64,000 bases of DNA from Acanthochromis polyacanthus (Eukaryota; Chordata; Actinopteri; Pomacentridae): the NCBI RefSeq assembly GCF_021347895.1, contig NC_067113.1:37528194-37592193 (forward strand), in the 5' to 3' direction. Every line of letters begins with the position of its first letter. Position 1 is the stretch's first letter. Below are positions 44,892 to 56,299 of the stretch, in pieces. Under the pieces are notes generated by a model, which did no database searches, was not told the origin of the DNA, and saw only the letters and a program-made list of their open reading frames with translations. A program made the position numbers and the translations under genes.

Positions 44892-45889
44892 GACAAAAAC
44901 AAGACAAAACACGACAAAAACAAGACACAAAACATGACAAAAACAAGACATAAAACACGACAAAACAAAACAAAATCAAGACACAAAATGACAAAAAAAG
45001 ACAAAACACGACAAAAACAAGACACAAAACACGACAAAAACAAGACACAAAACATGACAAAAATAAGACACAAAACACGACAAAAACGACACAAAACACG
45101 ACAAACACAAGACAAAACACGACAAAAACAAAACACAAAACACGACAAAAACAAGACACAAAACATGACAAAAACGACACAAAACACGACAAAACAGGAC
45201 AAAAACAAGACACAAAACAAGACACAAAACACGACAAAAACAATACAAAACACGACAAAAACAAGACACAAAACACGACAAAAACAAGACACAAAACACG
45301 ACACAAAACACGACAAAAACAAGACAAAACACGACAAAAACAAGACACAAAACACGACACAAAACACGACAAAAACAAGACAAAACATGACAAAAACAAG
45401 ACACAAAACACGAAAAAAACAAGACACAAAATGACAAAAACAAGACACAAAACAAAACAAAAACAAGACACAAAATGACAAAAAAAGACAAAACACGACA
45501 AAAACAAGACACAAAATGACAAAAACAAGACAAAACACGACAAAAACAAGACACAAAGCACGACAAAAAAGACAAAACACGACAAAAACAAGACACAAAA
45601 CACGACAAAAACAAGACAAAACACGACAAAAACGACACAAAACACGACAAAACACGACAAAAACAAGACACAGAACAAGACACAAAACACGACAAAAACA
45701 AGACAAAACACGACAAAAACAAGACACAACACGACAAAAACAAGACACAAAATGACAAAAAAACGAAAAAACTAAGCAAAACAACAAAAACAAGACACAA
45801 AACGACAAAAACAAGACACAAAACACGACAAAAACAAGACACAAAACGACAAAAACAAGACAAAACACGACAAAAACAAGACACAAAAC
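44892..45889 (+). repeat. 998-bp higher-order unit, first copy
   Basis: Irregular landmarks (ACAAAACAAAACAAAATCAAG at 44960, AAATAAGACAC at 45061, AAAACGAAAAAACTAAGCAA at about 45761) recur exactly 998 bp later. Only scattered substitutions and one single-A length change near 46565 separate the copies, so this is a recent tandem duplication. Confidence 0.9.
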
Positions 45890-46900
45890 GACAAAAACAA
45901 GACAAAACACGACAAAAACAAGACACAAAACATGACAAAAACAAGACATAAAACACGACAAAACAAAACAAAATCAAGACACAAAATGACAAAAAAAGAC
46001 AAAACACGACAAAAACAAGACACAAAACACGACAAAAACAAGACACAAAACATGACAAAAATAAGACACAAAACACGACAAAAACGACACAAAACACGAC
46101 AAACACAAGACAAAACACGACAAAAACAAAACACAAAACACGACAAAAACAAGACACAAAACATGACAAAAACGACACAAAACACGACAAAACAGGACAA
46201 AAACAAGACACAAAACAAGACACAAAACACGACAAAAACAATACAAAACACGACAAAAACAAGACACAAAACACGACAAAAACAAGACACAAAACACGAC
46301 ACAAAACACGACAAAAACAAGACAAAACACGACAAAAACAAGACACAAAACACGACACAAAACACGACAAAAACAAGACAAAACATGACAAAAACAAGAC
46401 ACAAAACACGAAAAAAACAAGACACAAAATGACAAAAACAAGACACAAAACAAAACAAAAACAAGACACAAAATGACAAAAAAAGACAAAACACGACAAA
46501 AACAAGACACAAAATGACAAAAACAAGACAAAACACGACAAAAACAAGACACAAAGCACGACAAAAAAAGACAAAACACGACAAAAACAAGACACAAAAC
46601 ACGACAAAAACAAGACAAAACACGACAAAAACGACACAAAACACGACAAAACACGACAAAAACAAGACACAGAACAAGACACAAAACACGACAAAAACAA
46701 GACAAAACACGACAAAAACAAGACACAACACGACAAAAACAAGACACAAAACGACAAAAAAACGAAAAAACTAAGCAAAACAACAAAAACAAGACACAAA
46801 ACGACAAAAACAAGACACAAAACACGACAAAAACAAGACACAAAACGACAAAAACAAGACAAAACACGACAAAAACAAGACACAAAACGACAAAAACAAG
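45890..46900 (+). repeat. 998-bp higher-order unit, second copy
   Basis: Second copy of the block above. It carries the same landmarks at 45958, 46059 and about 46760. After about 46900 the array decays into AACAGAAACCAGACAC and ends at 46965. Confidence 0.9.
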
Positions 46901-46965
46901 ACACAAAATGACAAAAACAAGATGCAAAACAACAGAAACCAGACACAAAACGACCACAGAGACAC

Positions 46966-47519
46966 ACATCATCAGCTGTGATCTGTGGACGTCTGAAGCC
47001 TCATCCAGTCAGCTGGCTGCTCACTGATGCACATCTGTGAAGCTGACGGACATTCCTGAGCATCAAATACCCCAAAGCTGGGGTGGGGCAGTTCCCCGGT
47101 GCAGAAGGACTGAGTGTGGAGCGGCAGACACTCAGTGGTTTGGGTAGAAAATGATTTTACATCGCTGGTTAACCACAGCATGAACACTGCTCGTGTAATT
47201 TACTGAGGGCAAACAGCTTTACAGCGTGTTCTCCTGATGGGACGCAACCACCGCTGAATTACTGCAGCCAGCTCCATGTGACGCAGCGCTAACCGTTAGC
47301 CACAACACGCTAACCCACGGGGTCAAAGGTCAACACAGTGTTTTCATAGAGAACATCTAAATCAGCTTCTGTACAGGAGGAACACATTCAGACTGGAGCT
47401 ATGAGCACAACAACAGAAAACAAAGTGTAAAGAATGAATATCTGTCCAGAGTACATCTGTGGACAGGCTGACCCCAGAAGAACAGTGGCGTTTCTGCTTT
47501 CCATGATTCTTCACTTAAA
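46966..47519. other. Non-coding spacer
   Basis: Unique DNA between the array and composite copy E. No supported gene. Confidence 0.4.
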
Positions 47520-48240
47520 CAAGATAGAAAATGATCAAAATGAGACACAAAATGATGCAAACCACACACAAAATGACAAAAACAGGACCTAAAACGTCAA
47601 AAACGAGACCAAAAATGACCAAAATGGGACACACAATGAGAAAAGACAGACCATGATGTACTTAAAATTTGTGAAAGATAATGTTAAAATTCTCCAAAAC
47701 TACAAAAATGTGTCCAAAATGACTTGCAAACTCGTCTACAACGGCTCAAACTTTGTTCAAATGATAAAAACTTCAATAAAATAAAGTCAGCACGGCTCAG
47801 AAACAGAGAACAGAGCAGGTTGGTGGAGATCCATGCAGCATGGTGGAACATCTACAGCAGCGCTCGATTTAGACGGTCGCCAGGTCGCCGTGAGCGCCGG
47901 GAATCATGGGAGGTTGATGACATCATACAAAGTGGCTGCCTCCATGAAGAAAACATGATAGGCGCTTCAGCTCGATCGAGCGCTCGATTTAGACGGTCAC
48001 CAGGTCGCCATTTGCAACTAAAAACGTCGCAAATGGCGACCCGGCAACCGTCTAAATCGAGCGCTGATCTACAGGGTGAGGAGCAGAGGAGCTCCAAGAG
48101 AAACTAGACGCTTATAGAAGCTTCCTAGAACCTCCAGCTGGTTTCTCCTGGAGCTCCTACCATCACCAGGACCTGGATGACTGAGAACCTCCACAGAAGA
48201 ATGAGGAGACATTACCTCAGAGTTTATCATCTGAGCAGTC
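47520..48240 (+). repeat. Composite dispersed repeat, copy E
   Basis: Same orientation as copy D. It has AAAATGAGACACAAAATGAT words (47535-47660), degenerate middle, GAGATCCATGCAGCATGGTG (47826), ACATCTACAG then, after a MITE, GGTGAGGAGCAGAGG. The hairpin module follows in single-arm form, GTTTCTCCTGGAGCTCCTAC (about 48142), and CCTGGATGACTGAGAACCTC. Confidence 0.72.
47858..48066. mobile_element. 209-bp hAT-type MITE with an extra internal end
   Basis: The left end CAGCGCTCGATTTAGACGGT and the right end (its exact complement, 48047-48066) are flanked by the perfect 8-bp duplication ATCTACAG at 47850-47857 and 48067-48074. A third copy of the terminal sequence (GAGCGCTCGATTTAGACGGT at about 47979) forms a near-perfect hairpin of about 90 bp with the right end. 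It is non-coding. Confidence 0.9.
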
Positions 48241-48998
48241 ATGGCGGTTTGTGGTCTTTATGTAGTGTAGAGTAAATAAATGTTTTCTTTTTCCTTGTTT
48301 CCATGGTTCTAACTGAAAGAAGCCATCTCCTCTTTCAAAATGTTCTGGTTCCACAGAGCTGCAGAACTTTAACATGAACCACAGAGAAGAGAAACATGAG
48401 TGAGAACCTACTGTGGGATCAGACGTTTAACTTGATGTTTGAGTTGAGAGGATCTGATGATCAGAGCTTAGTTCTGTCCTCCTACCAGCTCCTACAGAGC
48501 CGAGTGCTGCTCTGAAGCCTCCTCAGATGATGAAGCTGTTCCAGTCTTCCTGCAGCTGTGATCTCCAAGAACCTGATCATCACACAGATGTGGAGGTGAA
48601 TCCAGCTGTCAGCAGCTGCTGTGTAAATAACCTGAGAGGAGCTGGACAGCAGCCAGCCTCTGGATGTGCTGACGGGGCTCTGGGTCAGGCTCTGGAGCAC
48701 ATTAGAGCAGCTGAGCCCTTAAAGCTGCCTGATCGGTCCATTAGTGGACCTCTGATAACACAGAACCACCCAGAACCAGCTCCATACAGCTACCACCACC
48801 TTCTCCAGAACCAGCTCCAGCTGCTGACAAACAGGTGACCTATCCAGGTGTTTGCAGGTGAATCAGTCCGTTGGTTTATTAGAGCTTCACCGTCTGTTCT
48901 GCTCAGACTGTAACAGCTGTTCAATGATTCTGACTCATTGTGGACAAATGATCTGAGGAACTTGGGACCATTTTTGAGTGTTCTGATCCAGTTTAGAG
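48241..48998. other. Non-coding region
   Basis: Unique DNA ending in GTTTAGAG (48991-48998), the left target copy of the next hAT element. Short open frames here lack any support. Confidence 0.4.
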
Positions 48999-50659
48999 TA
49001 GGGCTGGACCCGAATATCCCGAATATCTGAAATCGCTATGGCACTATCCGGATATTAATTTTGGTATCCGAATACCCCCCCACCCACCGGGCGGAAAGAG
49101 TAACTGTCTTCCCTCCGCTTTCGGCCCACATCGGCTCATCTCGTCCTGTGATCACAAACATATACACATATGTCTATAACATGTACACATATGTCTATAA
49201 CATGTACACATGTCTATAACATGTACACATGTCTATAACATGTACACATATGTCTATAACATGTACACATATGTCTATAACATGTACACATGTCTATAAC
49301 ATGTACACATGTGTCTATAACATGTACACATGTGTCTATAACATGTACACATATGTCTATAACATGTACACATGTCTATAACATGTACACACATGTCTAT
49401 AACATGTACACACATGTCTATAACATGTACACACATGTCTATAACATGTACACATGTGTACATGTTATAGACACATGTACACATGTGTCTATAACATGTA
49501 CACGTGTCTATAACATGTACACATGTCTATAACATGTACACACATGTCTATAACATGTACACACATGTCTATAACATGTACACACATGTCTATAACATGT
49601 ACACACATGTCTATAACATGTACACATATGTCTATAACATGTACACATATGTCTATAACATATACACATATGTCTATAACATTTACGCATGTCTATAACA
49701 TATACACATATGTCTATAACATGTACACATATGTCTATAACATATACACATATGTCTATAACATGTACACATGTCTATAACATGTACACATGTCTATAAC
49801 ATGTACACATATGTCTATAACATGTACACATATGTCTATAACATATACACACATGTCTATAACATGTACACATATGTCTATAACATGTACACATGTCTAT
49901 AACATGTACACATGTCTATAACATGTACACATGTGTCTATAACATGTACACGTGTCTATAACATGTACACATGTGTCTATAACATGTACACATGTGTCTA
50001 TAACATGTACACATATGTCTATAACATGTACACATGTCTATAACATGTACACATGTCTATAACATGTACACATGTGTCTATAACATGTACACATGTGTCT
50101 ATAACATGTACACATGTGTCTATAACATGTACACATGTGTCTATAACATGTACACATATGTCTATAACATTTACACATATGTCTATAACATGTACACATA
50201 TGTCTATAACATATACACATATGTCTGTGTGATCACTCCCTCCTCCCCCCAGACGAAAATATTTGGAGCTCGTCTCTTCCCTGCGCCTTCGGCCCATTTC
50301 GGCTCGTCCCGCCGTGTTCTTCGGCTCATCTCTGCTCCTCCATTCGTGTTTCTTACCACCTGAATGGCCGGGTTGCTGCCGACTCTGAAGCCACGCTTCA
50401 CTTCGTTGCATAAACACAAGACAAGATGCTGAAGAATGGTGTTTTCTGAATTCTTCAGTTTAACTAAAGACTAAACCAGGGCAAAATGTGGACCCGGGAG
50501 ACCAGTCGAACGGATCCGAATATTCGGGATCCGCCACCGCCCCCCCCCCCCCCCCCCTCCCCCGGTCAGACGTTACGGGGCGGAACGAATATCCGGATAT
50601 TTGTCTTTAATAGCACCCGAATATTCGGAGGTCAGAAACCAGTATTCGGGCCAGCCCTA
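48999..50659 (+). mobile_element. hAT element expanded by internal array
   Basis: Terminal repeats TAGGGCTGGACCCGAATATC and, at the right end, CCCGAATATTCGGAGG..CGGGCCAGCCCTA. A perfect 8-bp duplication GTTTAGAG lies at 48991-48998 and 50660-50667. The right half (50240-50640) matches the short MITE at 19993-20193 in inverted orientation. The 1.07-kb ATAACATGTACAC array accounts for most of its 1,661 bp. It has no transposase and a C-rich run at 50537-50565. Confidence 0.92.
49160..50228 (+). repeat. 19-21-bp minisatellite with inverted unit
   Basis: About 52 units of ACATGTCTATAACATGTAC, most with an extra AT, AC or TG step (ACATATG, ACACATG, ACATGTG). At 49437-49472 one unit is inverted, giving a perfect palindrome GTCTATAACATGTACACA/TGTGTACATGTTATAGAC. 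TGTGATCAC stands at both borders of the array. Confidence 0.96.
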
Positions 50660-50667
50660 GTTTAGAG

Positions 50668-50850
50668 TCACTTCATGCCTTTTTAGCTCATTTTACCAAG
50701 TTCTTGTCGTCTTCCTGCTACATGTAGAGGTCACACTGGGCGTTTTATCTGAATCTGACCCAGTACCTCCAAGGTTCTGGTCTCCACAGTGAGCTTACAT
50801 CCTCCCACCCACAGACCCAGAGTGGACGGTCTAACATAACTTTCCCACAG
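50668..50850. other. Non-coding spacer
   Basis: Unique DNA after the hAT element. It ends in TTTCCCACAG, a possible splice acceptor. Confidence 0.4.
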
Positions 50851-51087
50851 CAGCAGCTACCGTCAACAGGTCGGGGATTGAAGATAAATCCTGCCGTCTT
50901 TGTAGTCCAGCTGGTGTGCTTCTGGATCAGCAGCGCTGGGTGGGACGACCGGTCCGGGTCACTGCTCGCCTCTCACGGGTCTTACCATCAAAATCAGGCT
51001 GCAGGTGCAGCGAGTGCTGTAGCACCTCCAACAACAAACAACCCAAAGACAGGAGGGACAGACGGACACCTGATCCCCTCACCTCAG
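50851..51087 (+). CDS. Weak candidate exon, unknown gene
   Basis: An open segment between a TTTCCCACAG acceptor and a CAG|GTACCT donor, 237 bp (a multiple of 3). It reads QQLPSTGRGLKINPAVFVVQ, then LVCFWISSAGWDDRSGS and a Pro/Thr/Ser-rich tail. The hydrophobic stretch resembles a signal or membrane segment, but there is no ATG in frame before it and I recognise no family. It could easily be chance. Confidence 0.2.
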
Positions 51088-51190
51088 GTACCTGGAGGTC
51101 CATGGAGGCCAGTGGGTCATTCAGTAAAAATCTACCGAATCCAGATAAAACAGACTGGGACATCTGGATGGATATAAACTGATCTGGGGT

Positions 51191-51309
51191 CAGTTTTTAA
51201 CAGAACTCAGATGTTTCTCCTCCTAAATGTCATGGTTCTGTTTGCTGAACTGATGAAGTTCTGAAAAAGTCCACTAAAAAGTGATAAATCTGGACCCACC
51301 TCTGTGGAC
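51191..51309 (+). repeat. Direct repeat, copy 1
   Basis: Contains ACAGAACTCAGATGTTTCTC, GATGAAGTTCTGAAAAAGTC and ACCTCTGTGGA, repeated with about 90% identity at 51694-51812. Between the copies lies a pyrimidine-rich tract of TTTTGTGGTGATTTTG-like words (51310-51690). Confidence 0.88.
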
Positions 51310-51693
51310 TTCAATGAGTTTGTTTTTATGGAAATTTTCTCTTTTTTTTGGTGGTTTTGCATCTACATGTGGTAGTTTTGGTTTTTTGTGGTCATTTTGC
51401 ATCTTTGGGAGAAGATTTTCTGTCTTTTTGTTTTATATTCGCCTGTTTTGTGCTGATTTTGCATTTTGTTGTTATAATTTTTGGCCCTTTGTTGGTGATT
51501 TGGCCTCTTTTTGTGGTGATTTTGAGTCTTTTAGGTAATTCCGCATCATTCAGTGGAAATTTTGTGTTTCCTTGTGCTATATTCAGCGTTTTTGTGGTGA
51601 TTTTGTGTCTTTTTGATCTTATTTTGTGTTTCTTTGTGGTAATTTGGTCTCTTTGTAATAATTTTCCATCTTTTTTTTTACATATTTTAATTG
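51310..51693 (-). repeat. Degenerate T-rich repeat tract
   Basis: Irregular units like TTTTGTGGTGATTTTGTGTC on the plus strand, that is GACACAAAATCACCACAAAA on the minus strand. It belongs to the same word family as the 43.6-47 kb array. The overlapping Phe-rich frame is not coding. Confidence 0.7.
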
Positions 51694-51812
51694 CAGTTTT
51701 TACCAGAACTCAGATGTTTCTCCTCCTAACTGTCACGGTTCTGTCTGCTGGACTGATGAAGTTCTGAAAAAGTCCATTAAAGTGATAAACCTGGACCCAT
51801 CTCTGTGGAGCT
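51694..51812 (+). repeat. Direct repeat, copy 2
   Basis: Second copy of the 51191-51309 segment, offset about 503 bp. The T-rich tract sits exactly between the copies. Confidence 0.88.
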
Positions 51813-53268
51813 CTAGAGATATTCCCAGCATGAAGGCAGAACTCTGATCACTGATAAAGAACCAGATGTTCTGAGGAGGTTCTAGGAGGACGACTGACAG
51901 ATTCCTCATTGAAGAACTCGGTGTGTAAATGTCATTCAGCTACATTTTTCCTAAAAATTCATGAACTTTGAATTTTGTGGAGCCACAGATTTCATTTAAA
52001 TACAGAAATCCTAACCTTAAAATTGAATCATATTCATGTCTAAAGACTGGATAAAACAGAACATATGAGGACGTCATCTTTGTATTCGGAGGTTTGTTAC
52101 TGAAATGCATCCTGGGAGTCGTAGTTGACTGAGAGCAGCAGTGATTGGTTGATTAAAGCTGAATGTGAAACAATTTTGTTTCAGTCATTTCACAGAGAAG
52201 CTGCTGTTAAACGTGAGAACGTCGCCTTTCTTTCAGTTTCACGTTATCGGTCAAGAATCACAAACGTAAGAAGTGAAATCCAGTAAAAAAAACATAATTG
52301 TACATTTTTGGTTCCCAGCCTTCCATCATCTCAGAGCAGAGAATAAGCAGTAATGACCTGGACCAGAAATGTTCTGGCAGCAGAACCAGCCCAACAGCAG
52401 CCACACCCAGCTGTTAACACGAAACGCTGCAGATAAAAACACACACTATGATCACAACACAAAGTGTAGAACCTTAGAGAACAGTCACATTCCAACTCAG
52501 TTCAGCTGCTCTCTAAGCATTTACTGCAGTCAGGGTCACACATATGAAATAAAACCACACAAACTCTCATTTCCAACAACGTCAGCTGTTTGTCTGTGTG
52601 GCAAAGTGTCGGTGAGAAAATAATATTGACTTTACATCAGATGTAAAGCTCCAACCAGCATCAGAATTATTCCTGAACAGGTTCATATCAGAACCACACA
52701 CATCTGTACGTGGTGAACAAACTCCAGCATGAAGACACACCGAGTTCTCCACCATCACGTTCTCTGAAATCATCAGTGTTTTCTGCTCTGAAACTTTCAG
52801 ACCATAAACTGGGAGTTTAAATCACATAATCTGGAACGGTTTAGTTTCATATATGAAGTGTTTTCCGAGATTCTTAAAAAATTGCCTACTTTCAGCAGGT
52901 TTTTCCTCACATTAAATCTGAGTCTGTCTGAACAACAATATTTGAGAAATTATTATAGATAAGCTGTCATGAAAAGTTCCATCTTTGAAGTTGATGGTTT
53001 AAAATATGATTAATATAAAAATACGACAATGAAAAGAAAGTTATTTCAGTTGAACTTCTGTATCTCACGGAGCAGGTCGGAGAAGCTGCACCAGAAAAAT
53101 TTATATTTTGGTAGAAACTCGAGGTAAAACTAACAGATAATATTTAAAACATCCACAGTTTATGATTAACAGGTTTCAAACATCTTTTCACAGCAAATCT
53201 TCATCAACACTACAAACAAACCCTGAGCACGAATTATCACCCAGTGGGACGTCATCTAATATAACCTG
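51813..53268. other. Non-coding region
   Basis: AT-rich unique DNA. No transposon ends, arrays or supported exons. Confidence 0.4.
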
Positions 53269-54430
53269 ATAACCAACGATCCGATAGGTGGACAACCAAC
53301 GATCCGATAGGTGGACAACCAACGATCCGATAGGTGGACAACCAACGATCCGATAGGTGGACAACCAACGATCCGATAGGTGGATAACCAACGATCCGAT
53401 AGGTGGACAACCAACGATCCGATAGGTGGACAACCAACGATCCGATAGGTGGACAACCAACTATCCGATAGGTGGATAACCAACGATCCGATAGGTGGAC
53501 AACCAACGATCCGATAGGTGGACAACCAACGATCCGATAGGTGGACAACCAACTATCCGATAGGTGGACAACCAACGATCCGATAGGTGGACAACCAACG
53601 ATCCGATAGGTGGACAACCAACTATCCGATAGGTGGACAACCAACTATCCGATAGGTGGACAACCAACGATCCGATAGGTGGACAACCAACGATCCGATA
53701 GGTGGACAACCAACTATCCGATAGGTGGACAACCAACGATCCGATAGGTGGACAACCAACGATCCGAAAGGTGGACAACCAACTATCCGATAGGTGGACA
53801 ACCAACGATCCGATAGGTGGACAACCAACGATCCGATAGGTGGACAACCAACGATCCGATAGGTGGACAACCAACTATCCGATAGGTGGACAACCAACGA
53901 TCCGATAGGTGGACAACCAACGATCCGATAGGTGGACAACCAACGATCCGATAGGTGGACAACCAACGATCCGATAGGTGGACAACCAACGATCCGATAG
54001 GTGGACAACCAACGATCCGATAGGTGGACAACCAACGATCCGATAGGTGGATAACCAACGATCCGATAGGTGGACAACCAACGATCCGATAGGTGGACAA
54101 CCAACGATCCGAAAGGTGGACAACCAACTATCCGATAGGTGGACAACCAACGATCCGATAGGTGGACAACCAACGATCCGATAGGTGGACAACCAACGAT
54201 CCGATAGGTGGACAACCAACGATCCGATAGGTGGACAACCAACTATCCGATAGGTGGACAACCAACGATCCGATAGGTGGACAACCAACGATCCGATAGG
54301 TGGACAACCAACGATCCGATAGGTGGACAACCAACGATCCGATAGGTGGACAACCAACTATCCGATAGGTGGATAACCAACGATCCGATAGGTGGATAAC
54401 CAATGATCTGATAGGTAGATAACCAATGAT
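53269..54430 (+). repeat. 23-bp minisatellite
   Basis: About 50 copies of a 23-bp unit built on AACCAACGATCCGATAGGTG. The CTATCCG variant occurs at irregular intervals, as do rarer CGAAAGG and GGATAAC changes. Since 23 is not a multiple of 3, a 69-bp (23-residue) periodic peptide appears on the minus strand in all three frames; it is not a protein. The last two units are diverged (AATGATCTGATAGGTAG). Confidence 0.97.
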
Positions 54431-55379
54431 CTAATATGAACAAAGACATGAGTCCTACCTTCATGTAGGAACTGTTTTTCCTCCACTCTGTCCTGAAGCT
54501 TCATAAACTCCACCTGCAGAGAAACTTTGTCTCAGTCTTCTAAAAACGTCTGTAAAAACTGTACAAATCTCGAACATTTTCAGCCTGATACCTGTTTGTG
54601 TTGGATCAGTTTCAGTGACTGATGTGAGTGAAAAACTAAAAAATGACTCGCATGTCTGCAGGAGGAATTATCCTCATTTTACCTGCTGTGTGTCCTGCAT
54701 TAGAACAATCTGGGTGTTTTACCGTTAAAAATAACTTTACATGATCATTCACATCAAATTAAACTCTTCAATAATCCCACAGAGAGGAAACCTGCAGTTA
54801 CAACAAACGCAGACAAATCAATAGGACATAAATATAAGTACTGTTGATATTATACAGATTATTCCTCCTAATGTGTAAAATAATGATACTACATCAGATT
54901 ATTCTGTATGTTAAAACAGCATGTATAACAAATGTTCTTTTGTGAATACGAAATACTGATATTCAACAATGCTTTTAGAAATTCAGCTCCTGCACTGTGA
55001 TTGAAAAGTTACCAATGGGCCCAAAAGGACTGAATTCAATGATGAGGGTTGTATTTTACAGATTTCAGCTCATTGGGGGAATTACAAAACAGATAAAATC
55101 AATATTGTTAATTAGTTAACTTAAGTCTAAACGATAACATCAGACCAAACACAGAAACTGAACTATAGTGTTACTGTAAATACTTCTACTGCAAACGTTA
55201 ATTTAATCAGTTATTCAGATGGAAGAATTTTTAAGGTTTGAGTGGACTGAACCAGACTGAACCGGATCGAACCTGCTGCTTAATACCGGTTTAATTTGAC
55301 TGGAAGGCCTCAGTTCTAGCATGTCTGTTGACATTTACTCCGTTGAGAAAACAGAATTATACCTGCTGCTGCTCCCACA
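54431..55379. other. Non-coding region
   Basis: AT-rich unique DNA with no supported feature. Confidence 0.4.
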
Positions 55380-55745
55380 GTCCATTCCAGGCAGCGTCTG
55401 AGGTTTTACCGTCAGTTTCCCGGTGTTCCGGTCCGTTCCCCCTCCTCTCTCCGGTCCGTCTCCCCTCCGGCGCCTCTAAAATGGCCACCATGCTAACGTT
55501 AGCTGTTAGTTGCTGTTAACTTTGTCCGCGGTGCAAAGTTCCAGGAATAAATCTGCTATTTTTACACATTTTACACAGCCCCAAAGACCGGTGGTGTTTA
55601 TGTTGTTTCTCTTATTTTTCTGTCCCATCTCTCCTCGCTCCTTCCCCGCTGTGTCTCCGTTCGTTCCCCGGTGGTTCCCCGGTAGTTCTCCAGTTCACCG
55701 ACTCTCTGCCGGTTAGCCGCTGCTAGCGCCCTTGGTGACGTTTAA
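55380..55745. promoter_or_regulatory. Possible CpG-rich promoter / 5' end
   Basis: A locally GC- and CpG-rich patch in AT-rich surroundings. It contains AAAATGGCCACCATG (a YY1-like site overlapping a short 13-codon open frame), CTAACGTTAGCTGTTAG, CCGGTCCGTTCC/CCGGTCCGTCTCC and GCTAGCGCC. Such GCTAACGTTAGC plus AAAATGG clusters are common at fish transcription start regions. Direction and target gene cannot be told. Confidence 0.35.
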
Positions 55746-55914
55746 CCTGTAACCTCCTGCCACAGTTAAGGGGAAACTTAAGGAAACTTAACTCAGCGAT
55801 TCTCCTTTTCTTAGTTTAATCATGCGAAACCGTAAAAACAAATTGACTGATATAAAATAATTTTGTAAAACTACAATAATAATAATAATACTATTTCACT
55901 GGTTTTTCAGCAGG

Positions 55915-56190
55915 AGTTTGCATGTTCTCCCTGTGCATGCGTGGGTTTTCTCCGGGTACTCCGGCTTCCTCCTACAGTCCAAAAACATGCTGAGGTTAAT
56001 TGGTTACTCTAAATTGTCCGTAGGTGTGAATGTGAGTGTGATTGTGTGTCTGTATATGTAGCCCTGTGACAGACTGGTGACCTGTCCAGGGTGTCCCCTG
56101 CCTTCACCAGAGTCAGCTGGGATAGACTCCAGCACCCCCCATGACCCTAGTGAGGAGAAAGCGGTGGATAGAGGATGGATGGATGGTTTT
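55915..56190 (+). mobile_element. LINE/SINE-like 3'-end fragment
   Basis: Contains GCATGTTCTCCCTGTGCATG, GGGTTTTCTCCGGGTACTCC, GGTTAATTGGTTACTCTAAA and CAGCTGGGATAGACTCCAGC, and ends GGATGGATGG. This is a very common fish interspersed repeat body with a GGAT tail, typical of RTE/L2-mobilised sequences. The exact family is uncertain and it has no coding part. Confidence 0.65.
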
Positions 56191-56257
56191 TCAGCATGTG
56201 GTCTGCAGTAACAGTGTCTTTGGAAAACAGCTTCTAATGAAAATGCAAAAAAGAAAG

Positions 56258-56261
56258 CACA

Positions 56262-56293
<32 letters not shown>
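56258..56293 (+). repeat. CA microsatellite
   Basis: About 17 CA repeats directly left of a Tc1 insertion at the TATATA border. Confidence 0.95.

Positions 56294-56299
<6 letters not shown>

Larger units (their letters stand above)
44186..46965 (+). repeat. AC/A-rich minisatellite, 21-23-bp units
   Basis: About 2.8 kb (3 kb with the part before 43712) of units ACAAGACAAAACACGACAAAA and ACAAGACACAAAACACGACAAAA type, with shorter ACAAAACGAC forms. It opens very long frames on the minus strand (Phe-Val-Val-Phe-Cys-Leu periodic) and shorter Lys-Thr-Arg-Gln frames on the plus strand. All are repeat by-products. Confidence 0.97.

Noticed and set aside
44163..46972. Very long Phe/Val/Cys/Leu-rich minus-strand frames (up to about 660 codons)
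   Set aside because: They are translations of the ACAAGACAAAACACGAC array. All frames are open because the unit lacks stops, and the peptide period equals the DNA period.
49275..50417. Met-Tyr-Thr-Cys repeat peptides
   Set aside because: By-products of the ACATGTCTATAACATGTAC array inside a hAT element.
53188..54464. Overlapping minus-strand frames with a repeated LSDRWLSTYRIVG peptide
   Set aside because: A 23-bp unit read in three phases yields a 23-residue period in every frame; a tandem-repeat artefact.
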